Source: a virus
Length of the DNA: 64,000 bases
Reading direction: 5' to 3' (one strand)
Virus record (IMG/VR): IMGVR_UViG_3300028844_005445
Coordinates: 1-64,000 of that record
This document shows positions 45,119 to 53,677 of the stretch, in pieces. Numbering within the stretch: position 1 is the stretch's first letter; each line of letters starts with the position of its first letter. A program made the translations under genes and the position numbers. Under the pieces are notes generated by a model. The model worked only from the letters and a program-made list of their open reading frames with translations. It was not told the DNA's origin and made no database searches.

Positions 45119-47417
45119 CCTTTGAAAAGTTGTACCGGGTTGCGATCAACTGAGTTTTATTAGCTATTTTTTTGACTCTACCATATGAGCTTTTATTAAT
45201 ATAATAAAATGCCAGTGTTTCATTTGAACATTTGGCAATATTTAAATTCCAGTCAATACATTTTAACCATAAGACCCAGTCTGCAATACTTCCGTATATA
45301 TTTTCTTCAAAATAACCAACAATATCGTGTATATCACGCCTCCACACCGGGCTGGAGTGACAAGGGTTACATGATTCGTTAGTTTTTTTATTCCAAAAAT
45401 CAGATGTTGACAAGGGTTGCCCAATCCCGTACTCTGTAAACCATATATTATCTTTATTACTAACATCACCAAATGATTGGTGATAATTATCGGATGTATA
45501 TACAGGCGCGAAAGTTATATCTACAGTAGGGGTGTTCTCTAGATAATCAATCATTTTTATAGAAAAATTAGGGTCATGTCTGTCATCTAGATTAGCGTTT
45601 GTTACGTATTTCCCGTTAGCGCTTTTGATTCCAATCTCCCAGCATTTATATATACCCGGGTCCTGCGCTTTTGAGATATTAATTACATTTATATTAGGAT
45701 ATTGTTTATTGAGATTAATAATCTTTTGTTCAGTCTCTTCATTATGAGAACCGGTAATATTGACGATGATCCATTCTAATTCTTTAGGGTATCTAGAGTG
45801 TTGATCTAAAAAATCATTACACAAATCGTCAATATATTCATCGGCTTTGTATAGAGATGTTATCCAAGAAAGTTGAGTTTGTTTATCGTTATGTTCTAAT
45901 TTTTTTAAATCATAACATATTTTTTGATTGAAAGTTTGCTGGGAAATGTGAGTCTTATCTAAATTTTTGAGATATAAATGAGCCTCCTTGACGAGAGTGT
46001 TAAACTGTGTTGTTGTTAGTTGCTCAATATCAGACATATTATCAAAGAACATAGGGTATGTGTAGCCTATATATTGTTCAAAAGCCGGATGCCTTCTCAA
46101 TAGTACTGGTGTTTCACAGCGTATACATTCTAGTAAGAGATTACTAGCAGTTACATCAAAGGGGTCCATGTATAATATATTTTCCTCAAAAACCTTTATA
46201 TACTCGTCGTTGCTCAAATGACTAGCAAAACTAACATTATCCATAGCTGGTTTTATTATATCTGTAAAGCAATTAAAATCGTGTTTAACCAATACCGTTT
46301 TTTCTATATATGAAGGTAGTTTGATATCGTTGAATGTTTTAAGGTTTCTCATCCACCAACCTATATGATATATTTTTTTACTAGTAGAATTGTCATACAA
46401 ATTGAAATTAAATCTAGTAGTTATTTTATCAGTTATAGGGTGATTTATAGATAAAACTTTATCTTTCAAATAAGGATATTTTTTTTGTATTTTGGATGAT
46501 GTTAGGTATTTTTTATGTTCTCGTGATACTGTATAGATATACAAACATTTATCAAGTAATCGTGAATCACAACTTCCATAATATATATTGTTACTGATAA
46601 GTGAATGATCAGTATGTTGAACCAACAAACCATTAAAGTTATTTTTATTTGAATTTATGTGATTATATAAATCATTCAATGTTTTTGGTGTATTCTCTTT
46701 ATATATTGACTCCCATCCCTCGAATGGAGGATTATGAGTAAATGTGATTAACTTAACATCATTATCAATGATTGTATTCATTGTACGATAATCATCTTGT
46801 CTGTCTTTTCCCCATGTTGTTAGCTTTTCTAACCATGGGTCAAAGTATATCGTGTGTTTATATCTTTTAGATTCAACCGATTGCTCGCTAAAGTTTAAAT
46901 TTAATCCGTTCATGGCTCCATTCCACCCAAAATAATGTGTACCATAATGATCAGCTTTATTTTTATCTGTATCAACAATGAGATTATCCCCGGTAATTTG
47001 CCAGTTTATGTATTTTGTATCTGGTACGTTTAAAAATTTTTTAGCATGTGGTGCTCTACCCTCCTTTTGCCCATAAGACAGCCAATGTTTTAAAGCTAGT
47101 TCTGATGTATCAAATCCAGCGGCGACAACATCCGGATATGTTTCTCTATAATATTTACCATCAAATATATGTTTATTACCTGGCGGGTCTAACATTATAT
47201 CACCCTTAGAGATATGATCAGCGTGTATTTTTACCAACTCTTTAATAGTTTGGTTTGATTTTTTTTTGACATCATATAATTGTTCAAAATATTTTACAGA
47301 TGGTAATCTGCTCTCGTCGTACCCGTAATTCAAGTAGTGCAGCTTCAAGGACTGTACACTTAGTCCGTTCAGATCATCATATGCATCTTCATAAAATTTC
47401 GGGTCAAACAGTTTCAT
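45111..47417 (-). CDS. two-domain glycosyltransferase with YPDL modules
   Basis: 768 residues. N-terminus (about 1-120) carries two copies of the docking-like module (FYEDAYDDLNGL...HYLNYGYDESR and YYRETYPDVVAAGFDTSELALKHWLSYGQKEGR). The middle (about 160-490) has a GT4-like layout (NLLLECIRCETPVLLRRHPAFEQYIGY typical of GT4 C-terminal lobe). The C-terminus (about 530-768) is a GT2 domain: ELEWIIVNITGSHNEETEQK, GKYVTNANLDDRHDPNFSIK (DxD region), SPVWRRDIHDIVGYFEENI. Fused multi-GT proteins often polymerise or alternate sugars. The fusion plus modules suggests a scaffold for sequential transfer. Confidence 0.7.
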   Translation of the reverse strand: MKLFDPKFYEDAYDDLNGLSVQSLKLHYLNYGYDESRLPSVKYFEQLYDVKKKSNQTIKELVKIHADHISKGDIMLDPPGNKHIFDGKYYRETYPDVVAAGFDTSELALKHWLSYGQKEGRAPHAKKFLNVPDTKYINWQITGDNLIVDTDKNKADHYGTHYFGWNGAMNGLNLNFSEQSVESKRYKHTIYFDPWLEKLTTWGKDRQDDYRTMNTIIDNDVKLITFTHNPPFEGWESIYKENTPKTLNDLYNHINSNKNNFNGLLVQHTDHSLISNNIYYGSCDSRLLDKCLYIYTVSREHKKYLTSSKIQKKYPYLKDKVLSINHPITDKITTRFNFNLYDNSTSKKIYHIGWWMRNLKTFNDIKLPSYIEKTVLVKHDFNCFTDIIKPAMDNVSFASHLSNDEYIKVFEENILYMDPFDVTASNLLLECIRCETPVLLRRHPAFEQYIGYTYPMFFDNMSDIEQLTTTQFNTLVKEAHLYLKNLDKTHISQQTFNQKICYDLKKLEHNDKQTQLSWITSLYKADEYIDDLCNDFLDQHSRYPKELEWIIVNITGSHNEETEQKIINLNKQYPNINVINISKAQDPGIYKCWEIGIKSANGKYVTNANLDDRHDPNFSIKMIDYLENTPTVDITFAPVYTSDNYHQSFGDVSNKDNIWFTEYGIGQPLSTSDFWNKKTNESCNPCHSSPVWRRDIHDIVGYFEENIYGSIADWVLWLKCIDWNLNIAKCSNETLAFYYINKSSYGRVKKIANKTQLIATRYNFSKDV

Positions 47418-47419
47418 TA

Positions 47420-48154
47420 TTATAAATTACAATAAACAATATCTACATTATGATAAATGTTTACATTATTATATATGATATGGTCTTGAATATCTAGACT
47501 ATTTTTTTGTATATATTGGTGTATGTTGTACAATTCATTTGCTCCTGTTAATGAATTTTCATTCAATATGATATATCTAGAATCTTTTGGTATTATGTTT
47601 TTACTTTTAATATCACAGTACAAAATATTTTCTTCTGAAAATTTTAGAAACATTGAGTTGTTGACTGTGTAATCCAAATAGCACCATATCAGATAATTTT
47701 TATATGACTGATTGATCACCATCTGTATTGATTCATCAAAATCGGTCGTTTTACAAGTGGTGTTGTATATCAAGTTGTATACAATATCTGAGTGTACAAT
47801 GCTTGTTTGTTTTGAATCATCAGTAACATCTTGTATATTTTGAGATGTATTTACCGGGTGATTTTTGTTTATCATACTTCTACAATATGCCCTCTTTTCT
47901 TTAGCACCATGCGTCATGTAGTGTACTCGAGACATCAATTCGTTGTTAGGTACATCCGAGTATGATGACTTGTAAAACATATGATCGAACTTATGTGGTA
48001 AACGGTTTATAAAATCATTCAATACTGTCTCGTTAGGTATTCTACCTTCTGCTTTTCCGGAAGCGGTATAGTGCGTTTGTAAGCCACTGTCCGGTAAAAA
48101 TCTTAAATCCGGGTATATTCTCCGGTAGAATTTGATGTCAAGTCTATCACTCAT
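47420..48154 (-). CDS. YPDL-module protein with GT2-like fragment
   Basis: 244 residues from ATG 48154 (overlapping the previous stop by 4 nt; a longer frame reaches 48178). Residues ~5-40 (KFYRRIYPDLRFLPDSGLQT then HYTASGKAEGR) and ~55-95 (MFYKSSYSDVPNNELMSRVH) are two copies of the module seen in 45111-47417 and 41080-41949. The rest looks like half a GT2 domain (FDESIQMVINQSYKNYLIWC) without a clear DxD. It may be a truncated or non-catalytic partner of the adjacent large transferase. Confidence 0.55.
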   Translation of the reverse strand: MSDRLDIKFYRRIYPDLRFLPDSGLQTHYTASGKAEGRIPNETVLNDFINRLPHKFDHMFYKSSYSDVPNNELMSRVHYMTHGAKEKRAYCRSMINKNHPVNTSQNIQDVTDDSKQTSIVHSDIVYNLIYNTTCKTTDFDESIQMVINQSYKNYLIWCYLDYTVNNSMFLKFSEENILYCDIKSKNIIPKDSRYIILNENSLTGANELYNIHQYIQKNSLDIQDHIIYNNVNIYHNVDIVYCNL

Positions 48155-49131
48155 AATAACCAAAACGCTCGTTCCCATGCATGAGCCAGTGTACCGTCGT
48201 TTTCTATAGGTTCTTGTTCAAATAGTTTACTATGTTGTACTAAATCAATTTTATTATGTATGTTCTCACAGAAACTTGCCGTGCACCAGAACATAGTACC
48301 GGCATGAAAACTATATATTTTTGTATGTTTTAAGCCCAACTCTACAATTGAATTTAAAACATTTAATTGATTATAGTTTTGATTTTGAACGACATGTCTC
48401 TCCTGGATTTTAAACAAGTCTATACTGCATATACCTTTGGGTGTATCATACAACTGTTGTCTATGTTTTTTATATTGTTCCGGTGATAATAACTGATCTA
48501 AATATTCTTCTCTCCAGTTGTCATGTAGATATGTTGTCTTTTTCGTGTGTATTTTACATATCAAATCATATTTTTTGTATAAATTTTTACTGATAAAATC
48601 TAGAAACGATCTGACATCGCGACCTCTGTTTTGCGTCCACTGTAATATGATATTGACATTAGTATTTGTTGCGTTTGCTAGTATTTTATTAGCATCATTT
48701 ATACTGTTTATGTCACATATATAAACATATACATCTATAGGTTCAGATAAACTGTCGCTTAACTTACAAACATAATTGTACATTTGTTGAAAAAACTCTG
48801 TATAATACACGTAACAAACTACAGCTAGTTTTGTCTGTGTAGTATTTGTGGGTTTTATCGAGAAATTACTGATGGGTTTCTTATACACCTTCCCGGTAAT
48901 ATCCTCAATATTTTTATTGTCTACCATCATTTGCTTACATTCTTTACCCGGGTTTATAAACTCACATTTGGGGTATATTGAAGTGATGAGCTCCACAATT
49001 TCATCCACCGGGTCTTTGGAAATTATATAAATGCTTCCATCGAACGATGGGTGGTATTTTATAAAAGTAAACACCGTCATGACCGTACTGTCAAGATCTT
49101 CTTCAACACGTAAGTAAACAGATGTATACAT
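48151..49131 (-). CDS. RgpF-like rhamnan synthesis / glycosyltransferase protein
   Basis: 326 residues. The block WTQNRGRDVRSFLDFISKNLYKKYDLICKIHTKKT ... WREEYLDQLL and the C-terminal FHAGTMFWCTASF ... ENDGTLAHAWERAFW are hallmarks of the RgpF (rhamnan synthesis F) family of glycosyltransferase-like proteins involved in rhamnose-rich surface polysaccharides. First gene of the leftward glycan block, with a late box AATAAATA 7 nt before the ATG. Rhamnose-specific synthesis genes (rmlABCD) are not in the window, so the sugar is uncertain. Confidence 0.75.
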   Translation of the reverse strand: MYTSVYLRVEEDLDSTVMTVFTFIKYHPSFDGSIYIISKDPVDEIVELITSIYPKCEFINPGKECKQMMVDNKNIEDITGKVYKKPISNFSIKPTNTTQTKLAVVCYVYYTEFFQQMYNYVCKLSDSLSEPIDVYVYICDINSINDANKILANATNTNVNIILQWTQNRGRDVRSFLDFISKNLYKKYDLICKIHTKKTTYLHDNWREEYLDQLLSPEQYKKHRQQLYDTPKGICSIDLFKIQERHVVQNQNYNQLNVLNSIVELGLKHTKIYSFHAGTMFWCTASFCENIHNKIDLVQHSKLFEQEPIENDGTLAHAWERAFWLL

Positions 49132-49138
49132 AATCAGC

Positions 49139-49146
49139 TATTTATT
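49139..49146 (-). promoter_or_regulatory. late promoter box
   Basis: Minus strand AATAAATA, 7 nt before the ATG at 49131; it would drive the leftward glycan operon in late infection. Confidence 0.65.
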
Positions 49147-49218
49147 CTGTAACTGGTGGTGATTGTGTGTTTGGTCGATATAACTATTGCAACTTGTTTG
49201 TCCATTGAATAATTACTT

Positions 49219-49890
49219 ATGATGGCTAAAAAAAAATCTCTACCAAAATTACATGAAATCGGAACTTTAGCATGGGATCTAGATTTTAAAATTAATTACA
49301 ATTTTGAATCAAATGATGTACATAAGAGTTTCATAGGTACCATGCTACAACCGGAGAGTCGGATGATGTTTGTTGATGGACCAGCCGGTACCGCTAAAAC
49401 ATTTCTAGCTGTGTACGGAGCTTTATGTTCGTTGAAAAAGCATGTTGTTGAGGATGTGGTCTATATCAGAAGCGTTGTAGAGAGTGCTAGTCAAAAGATG
49501 GGGAGCCTCCCAGGAGAAGTTGATGACAAATTTTTACCGTGGAGCATGCCTTTGATCGAAAAGCTAGATGAGTTGATTGATATACAAGTACGTAAAGAAT
49601 TGATGGGCCGTGAGTTCATACGTTGTGTACCGGTAAATTATGTACGAGGTTTAACATTTCACAACACATTTGTAATCGTCGATGAAGCACAAAACATGAC
49701 CAGTAGCGAGCTCACTACAATATTGACAAGATTTGGTGAAGGTTCTAAATATGTCATTGTAGGTGATACCAAACAACGTGACATCGGAAACAAGAGCGGG
49801 TTCGGTCCTGTGATGAGCTGCTTCAACGACCAAGAGAGTGAAGAGAGTGGTATATACAATTTTGAGATTGATAGTCCGGAAGTTGGATAA
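49219..49890 (+). CDS. phoH: PhoH-like ATPase
   Basis: 223 residues. Walker A FVDGPAGTAKTFLAVYGAL (about 51-69), YIRSVVESASQKMGSLPG, Walker B FVIVDEAQN (about 152-160) and sensor-like TRFGEGSKYVIVGD, the standard order of PhoH-family P-loop ATPases common in marine phages, often called RNA-helicase-like NTPases; the true role in phages is unresolved. Two ATGs are adjacent (49219 and 49222). A TTGCAA and AT-rich -10-like sequence lie upstream but do not fit the leaderless pattern well. Confidence 0.9.
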   Translation: MMAKKKSLPKLHEIGTLAWDLDFKINYNFESNDVHKSFIGTMLQPESRMMFVDGPAGTAKTFLAVYGALCSLKKHVVEDVVYIRSVVESASQKMGSLPGEVDDKFLPWSMPLIEKLDELIDIQVRKELMGREFIRCVPVNYVRGLTFHNTFVIVDEAQNMTSSELTTILTRFGEGSKYVIVGDTKQRDIGNKSGFGPVMSCFNDQESEESGIYNFEIDSPEVG

Positions 49891-49896
49891 AATGAA

Positions 49897-51303
49897 ATGA
49901 AAACAGCTGTTGTAACACTAACTGACCCAAACTTTTTGCAAGGTACATTAAGCTTGTATCATAGTGTCAAGCTGTCCGGATACACTGGTGATTTTGTTGT
50001 TATCCATGATGACAGGTTGTCACAAATTGAAAAAAAAATATTATCAAATTATGGTTGTAAACTAGTCGAGAGAACTGTCGTTGTCAACCCAAAGACATTA
50101 CAAGATGCGGAACGAGCGAATAGAGGTAGTATCGCGAAACGGTTTGCATCATCATCTATATACAGCAAGCTCAACACCTGGACGTTGACTCAATATGATA
50201 AGGTTTTGTTTGTGGATAGTGATATCATATTTCATAAAAGTTTTAGTCATGTATTAGAAATTCCGATGGAGCCTGGTTGGATTGCTGCAACTGAAATACC
50301 ATTAAATAGTACAAATTCAGAAACATTGGAACGTTTCAACTCTGGTGTGTTTTTGACATGTCCTAGTGATGATGTTTTTCGTGACATGATGGAGAAGATA
50401 CACACTATTGAATCGTACGATTATAGTGACCAAGGGTTTTTGTGTGAATATTTCAAGCACCGAGCGATATATTTGTCCGCGTCAATGAACATGAGCAAAC
50501 GAGCCTCACCAAGAGAAATCGAGTGCAGCCGTAACATACATTATTTGTACATACCAAAACCTTGGCAAGGTGAACCGGGAGAGCAATCGGATTGGGGAAA
50601 ACAGTTTCCAGAAGATCTGCGGACAAAAAAACCTGTATATGACGCGTGGTGGAGATGTTATACATCTTGTGTTAACAAATACTGGTTGGAAACAATTGAA
50701 GGTTTGAAAGAGTTGAATGATGTAGTATACAATTCGAATGTACCTGTTGAAGGTAATGTGTATTACTTTCATGAAACTAATGATAAAGTGATCACACCTC
50801 TTTTCGAACACAAAAGACACAAACTGTTTGAATTGGCCAAGCGTAGTAAATCGGTGTTGGAGATCGGAGTGAACGGTGGTCATTCCGCACTAACCATGTT
50901 CACCGCTAACCCAGATCTATCTTATCATGGATTTGATATTGGCCATCATAGCTACACACAACCGGTTATAGATTGGTTGAATAAAAAATATAAAAAAGTT
51001 TCTTATCATGTGGGTGATAGTAAATTGACCGTCCCAAAATTTAACAAAAATATAAAATTTGACTTGATACATGTAGACGGTGGTCATTCGGTAGAACAAG
51101 CACTGGTGGATATAAAGAACTGTCGACGATTAGCTCATAAACGTACACTGTTGTTGTTTGACGATTGTAACACGAGAGGGGTAGCGGGACCGGCACTCTT
51201 GCAATTGTGGGACAAGCTGATCAAGGATAAATACATCAAAGAGATACCAGAATGGAACAACAGACAACAGTTATGGGACAGTAAAGTGGGTGTATATGTA
51301 TGA
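49897..51303 (+). CDS. fusion: GT8-like glycosyltransferase plus methyltransferase
   Basis: 468 residues. The N-terminal ~290 are a GT8-type transferase: MKTAVVTLTDPNFLQGTLSL, KLNTWTLTQYDKVLFVDSDIIFHKSF with the DSD metal motif, FNSGVFLTCPSDDV and DQGFLCEYF. The C-terminal ~150 are a Methyltransf_24-type class I methyltransferase: VLEIGVNGGHSALTMFTANP (motif I), YHGFDIGHHSY, FDLIHVDGGHSVEQALVDIK, LLFDDCN. One polypeptide could thus add and methylate a sugar, or cap a chain. It follows phoH by 6 nt but is not obviously part of the leftward glycan cassette. Confidence 0.82.
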   Translation: MKTAVVTLTDPNFLQGTLSLYHSVKLSGYTGDFVVIHDDRLSQIEKKILSNYGCKLVERTVVVNPKTLQDAERANRGSIAKRFASSSIYSKLNTWTLTQYDKVLFVDSDIIFHKSFSHVLEIPMEPGWIAATEIPLNSTNSETLERFNSGVFLTCPSDDVFRDMMEKIHTIESYDYSDQGFLCEYFKHRAIYLSASMNMSKRASPREIECSRNIHYLYIPKPWQGEPGEQSDWGKQFPEDLRTKKPVYDAWWRCYTSCVNKYWLETIEGLKELNDVVYNSNVPVEGNVYYFHETNDKVITPLFEHKRHKLFELAKRSKSVLEIGVNGGHSALTMFTANPDLSYHGFDIGHHSYTQPVIDWLNKKYKKVSYHVGDSKLTVPKFNKNIKFDLIHVDGGHSVEQALVDIKNCRRLAHKRTLLLFDDCNTRGVAGPALLQLWDKLIKDKYIKEIPEWNNRQQLWDSKVGVYV

Positions 51304-51309
51304 TATGGT

Positions 51310-51317
51310 AATAAATA
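51310..51317 (+). promoter_or_regulatory. late promoter box
   Basis: AATAAATA, 6 nt before the ATG at 51324. Confidence 0.7.
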
Positions 51318-51323
51318 ATTGAT

Positions 51324-52235
51324 ATGGCCGAAACAAGAAACATAAAAGATTTACCGCAAACTGACGCGATGACCGCTGGAGATTATTTTTTAATTGAAGC
51401 CCCGGCCGGTACACAATTGTTAGCATTTGAAAACTTTGTTATAGATGAAGACAACACGACATTTGCTACAGACTTGTTGACAAACATGACCACATTATCC
51501 ACCCAAGTGACAGCTGTATCTGCAGACATGGATTTGAGCGGTGCTAATGCAGCAGCTAAGTTATATTTAGTGAATACACAGCTCACAGAACGAATGGATT
51601 CGTTTCAAGATGTGTTGTATGGTTCTGATTTTGAAGGACAAATAACAGACTTTATCTCTAGTAATCCGGCGGATCCAATAACCACAGACGATCGAGGTTT
51701 AGATGGTAATTTGAAGGCCTTGAGCGCGATGATATTTGACGAGCTGTATACTAGAATGGTTACCATGAGCGCATCAATTGTTGGTGATGAGAATAATCAT
51801 ATACAAGACACAAGAGATTTGATTTATTCCGGGCAAGGTGCGACAAACATTACTAGTAATAATGGTGGTTTGTTAGGAGCATTATTAGACACAGTTAGAA
51901 AAACTGTAGATGTAAACCTAACTGAAATGTCAGCCACGTTCAACAGTAGTAACAAGGATAGCGCGGTGCTGTCGTTTGCTATACCGAGTAGATATGTTGT
52001 GAACCGAGGAAGTTTACAGTTCAATTTAGAGTTTACAAATGAAGCTAATCTTAATGTAGGTGGAGATAATCCGTATACTAATCCTGGTGCATTCGTTACT
52101 GTCGGTTATGTAACCGCTCCAGCTGGTCAAGATGAAGTGTTACATTCATGGACAGTCAAGCGTGTAGGAGGTTCAACTTTTACAGATGATGAATACCCTA
52201 TTAGATTGAATGGTAGAGTAGTTGCTAGTGCTTAG
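51324..52235 (+). CDS. fibre/neck-type virion protein
   Basis: 303 residues. N-terminus MAETRNIKDLPQTDAMTAGD then YFLIEAPAGTQLLAFENFV follows the ISELP/KDLP...GDYFLI..P pattern of phage neck/fibre proteins (compare 22467-23852). The middle is helical-to-beta with Ala/Thr/Asn-rich segments, and the C-terminal ~110 residues form a beta-rich domain (AVLSFAIPSRYVVNRGSLQF, HSWTVKRVGGSTFTDDEYPI). A late promoter supports a virion role. Its stop overlaps the convergent gene in TTAG. Confidence 0.6.
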   Translation: MAETRNIKDLPQTDAMTAGDYFLIEAPAGTQLLAFENFVIDEDNTTFATDLLTNMTTLSTQVTAVSADMDLSGANAAAKLYLVNTQLTERMDSFQDVLYGSDFEGQITDFISSNPADPITTDDRGLDGNLKALSAMIFDELYTRMVTMSASIVGDENNHIQDTRDLIYSGQGATNITSNNGGLLGALLDTVRKTVDVNLTEMSATFNSSNKDSAVLSFAIPSRYVVNRGSLQFNLEFTNEANLNVGGDNPYTNPGAFVTVGYVTAPAGQDEVLHSWTVKRVGGSTFTDDEYPIRLNGRVVASA

Positions 52236-52444
52236 ACATGAAACTTTAAAGCCTTGTTCATTTTTTCAAGTAAAGCTTTTGGTCGTTGACCACCTTCTAG
52301 TAGTCTTTTGTATTCCGTTTTGAATGCATCTACAAATTCTTGACTTAATTCAAAATTTCTAGGGTAGAATTGCCGGCGAACAGTTTTTATACTGTTCAAG
52401 TTCTCTTCATACAAACTGTCTATATTTTTCTTAAAATTGTCCAT
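52232..52444 (-). CDS. small helical protein, 70 aa
   Basis: 70 residues, basic and helical (MDNFKKNIDSLYEENLNSIK...RQFYPRNFELSQEFVDAFKT). No family recognised. Late promoter 7 nt upstream. It is convergent with 51324-52235, sharing a 4-nt stop overlap. A structural or packaged small protein is possible from the late promoter only. Confidence 0.55.
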   Translation of the reverse strand: MDNFKKNIDSLYEENLNSIKTVRRQFYPRNFELSQEFVDAFKTEYKRLLEGGQRPKALLEKMNKALKFHV

Positions 52445-52451
52445 ATGTAGT

Positions 52452-52459
52452 TATTTATA
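52452..52459 (-). promoter_or_regulatory. late promoter box
   Basis: Minus strand TATAAATA, 7 nt before the ATG at 52444. Confidence 0.8.
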
Positions 52460-52463
52460 CAAA

Positions 52464-53150
52464 CTACAGTCTTCCTCCGGGAAAAACATCTTGAGGGTCG
52501 ATACCAAATTTAGCTAACTCTTCCCAGTCAATCTCGCTCTCACCTTCTCCATACTCTTGACCATTGTCTGTTATGTACATGCTAGCTTGTCTGATTCTTT
52601 CACGTGGGTCACCGGTTATTGGTATCACCGCTGGTTTGTCATCATCATGAAAGAATATACTACCATCCTGGTGTGAATATGCTTCAACCTGCTTGAATAA
52701 ATTGTCTATCTCATTTATATATTGCTCGTCTGTTTCTCTGAAACCATCTTCTTCAATAGGTATGGTTTTGTCACGTGGTATATAGAATAATATGTCAACA
52801 AATCGCATGGTCTCTTTCACCACCGGGATACAACTACCAATGAAATCTTCATCTATATCTGTATCTCCTTTGTCATATGCGTGTATAGAATAGACGAGAT
52901 TATCTATAGGGCATCTATCGAATATAACATTATCAGTTTTAGTATATGACATATGTTGATCAACCATGAAGTCTAATATTGATTGTTGTGTCTCTTTTGA
53001 TGTCTCTTTACTATGTGCTAGGTTTTTTTCTTTGACTATGTCTCTGTATGTTTTTTTCGGTCGACAAAATACATCCACCCAGTTTTTTAAAAAATCATTT
53101 ACAAAGGTACTTTTTCCGACACATGCGGTGCCCATCACTGCTACTCTCAT
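52464..53150 (-). CDS. P-loop kinase/ATPase (AAA_28, NadR-like)
   Basis: 228 residues. Walker A GTACVGKSTFVNDFL (about 7-21), then FDRCPIDNLVYSIHA with the DR/D motif of nucleoside-kinase-like AAA_28 proteins, and a second half with VDILFYIPRDKTIPIEEDGF. NadR/Ttd14-type ATPases of this fold phosphorylate nucleosides or related small molecules; substrate unknown. The long acidic C-terminus (EYGEGESEIDWEELAKFGID) is unusual. Start at 53150 is chosen because TATAAT stands 6 nt upstream; a GTG at 53165 lies inside the promoter. Confidence 0.65.
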   Translation of the reverse strand: MRVAVMGTACVGKSTFVNDFLKNWVDVFCRPKKTYRDIVKEKNLAHSKETSKETQQSILDFMVDQHMSYTKTDNVIFDRCPIDNLVYSIHAYDKGDTDIDEDFIGSCIPVVKETMRFVDILFYIPRDKTIPIEEDGFRETDEQYINEIDNLFKQVEAYSHQDGSIFFHDDDKPAVIPITGDPRERIRQASMYITDNGQEYGEGESEIDWEELAKFGIDPQDVFPGGRL

Positions 53151-53156
53151 AGTATT

Positions 53157-53162
53157 ATTATA
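53157..53162 (-). promoter_or_regulatory. -10 element, leaderless start
   Basis: Minus strand TATAAT, 6 nt before the ATG at 53150, with TTGATT 16 bp upstream. Confidence 0.65.
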
Positions 53163-53180
53163 CACTCTAACAATTATAAA

Positions 53181-53306
53181 TCAACTGTCAGTTGTGAATA
53201 AAATCTTGACACCTTTGGGTATATGTTTTCGAATCCATGCGCGGAAAGCTAAGGTCGGTGGTAATTCTTTCACTTTTATTAACACACTTTTTTGTTCAGT
53301 TGTCAT
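53181..53306 (-). CDS. small basic protein, 41 aa
   Basis: 41 residues, MTTEQKSVLIKVKELPPTLA then FRAWIRKHIPKGVKILFTTDS. The ATG overlaps the last codons of the metallopeptidase gene and the stop lies in the -35 region of the next promoter, the same compact style as the early cluster. The start LIKVKELPPTLAFRAWI looks structured. No function assigned. Confidence 0.5.
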   Translation of the reverse strand: MTTEQKSVLIKVKELPPTLAFRAWIRKHIPKGVKILFTTDS

Positions 53307-53673
53307 ATATGTCCCGGTTGTCACGTTGAAATTTTCTCATTATGATACCCGCTAGAGAGTTAGCTTCATTTTCAATCGGACTACCGTCATCTCCACTCCC
53401 TGGTTCCAATCGACCTTCTTCGTGTTGTTTAGCGTGTACTAGCTCGTGTGCAAGGCTTCTGAGTATATCAACTAACGCGCGATCTTTTGTTAACACCTTG
53501 ATCTCCCGGGTCATAGGGCTGAAACATCCGGTTGTCATATTTTGTTCAGGTTCATCTACAAAACCTATTTCACAAGGGCTCTGTATGTCTAAACTATGGT
53601 TACAGAACTTTACGAATTTATCGATGGTGTCTCTTTTTTCATACAGAGTAACAAATTGTTTGAAGCTGTTCAC
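53296..53673 (-). CDS. zinc metallopeptidase-like protein, capsid-targeting-like N-terminus
   Basis: 125 residues from a GTG start. The zincin motif AHELVHAKQHEEG (HExxH, about residues 79-91) is followed 20 residues later by ENEANSLAG, whose Glu fits the third ligand of gluzincins, so a Zn protease is likely. The N-terminus NSFKQFVTLYEKRDTIDKF resembles T4 capsid-targeting leaders (x-SFKxF/Y...E). Together with the late box 5 nt upstream this suggests a protease carried in the virion and perhaps injected. The target is unknown. Confidence 0.75.
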   Translation of the reverse strand: MNSFKQFVTLYEKRDTIDKFVKFCNHSLDIQSPCEIGFVDEPEQNMTTGCFSPMTREIKVLTKDRALVDILRSLAHELVHAKQHEEGRLEPGSGDDGSPIENEANSLAGIIMRKFQRDNRDIYDN

Positions 53674-53677
53674 ATAG

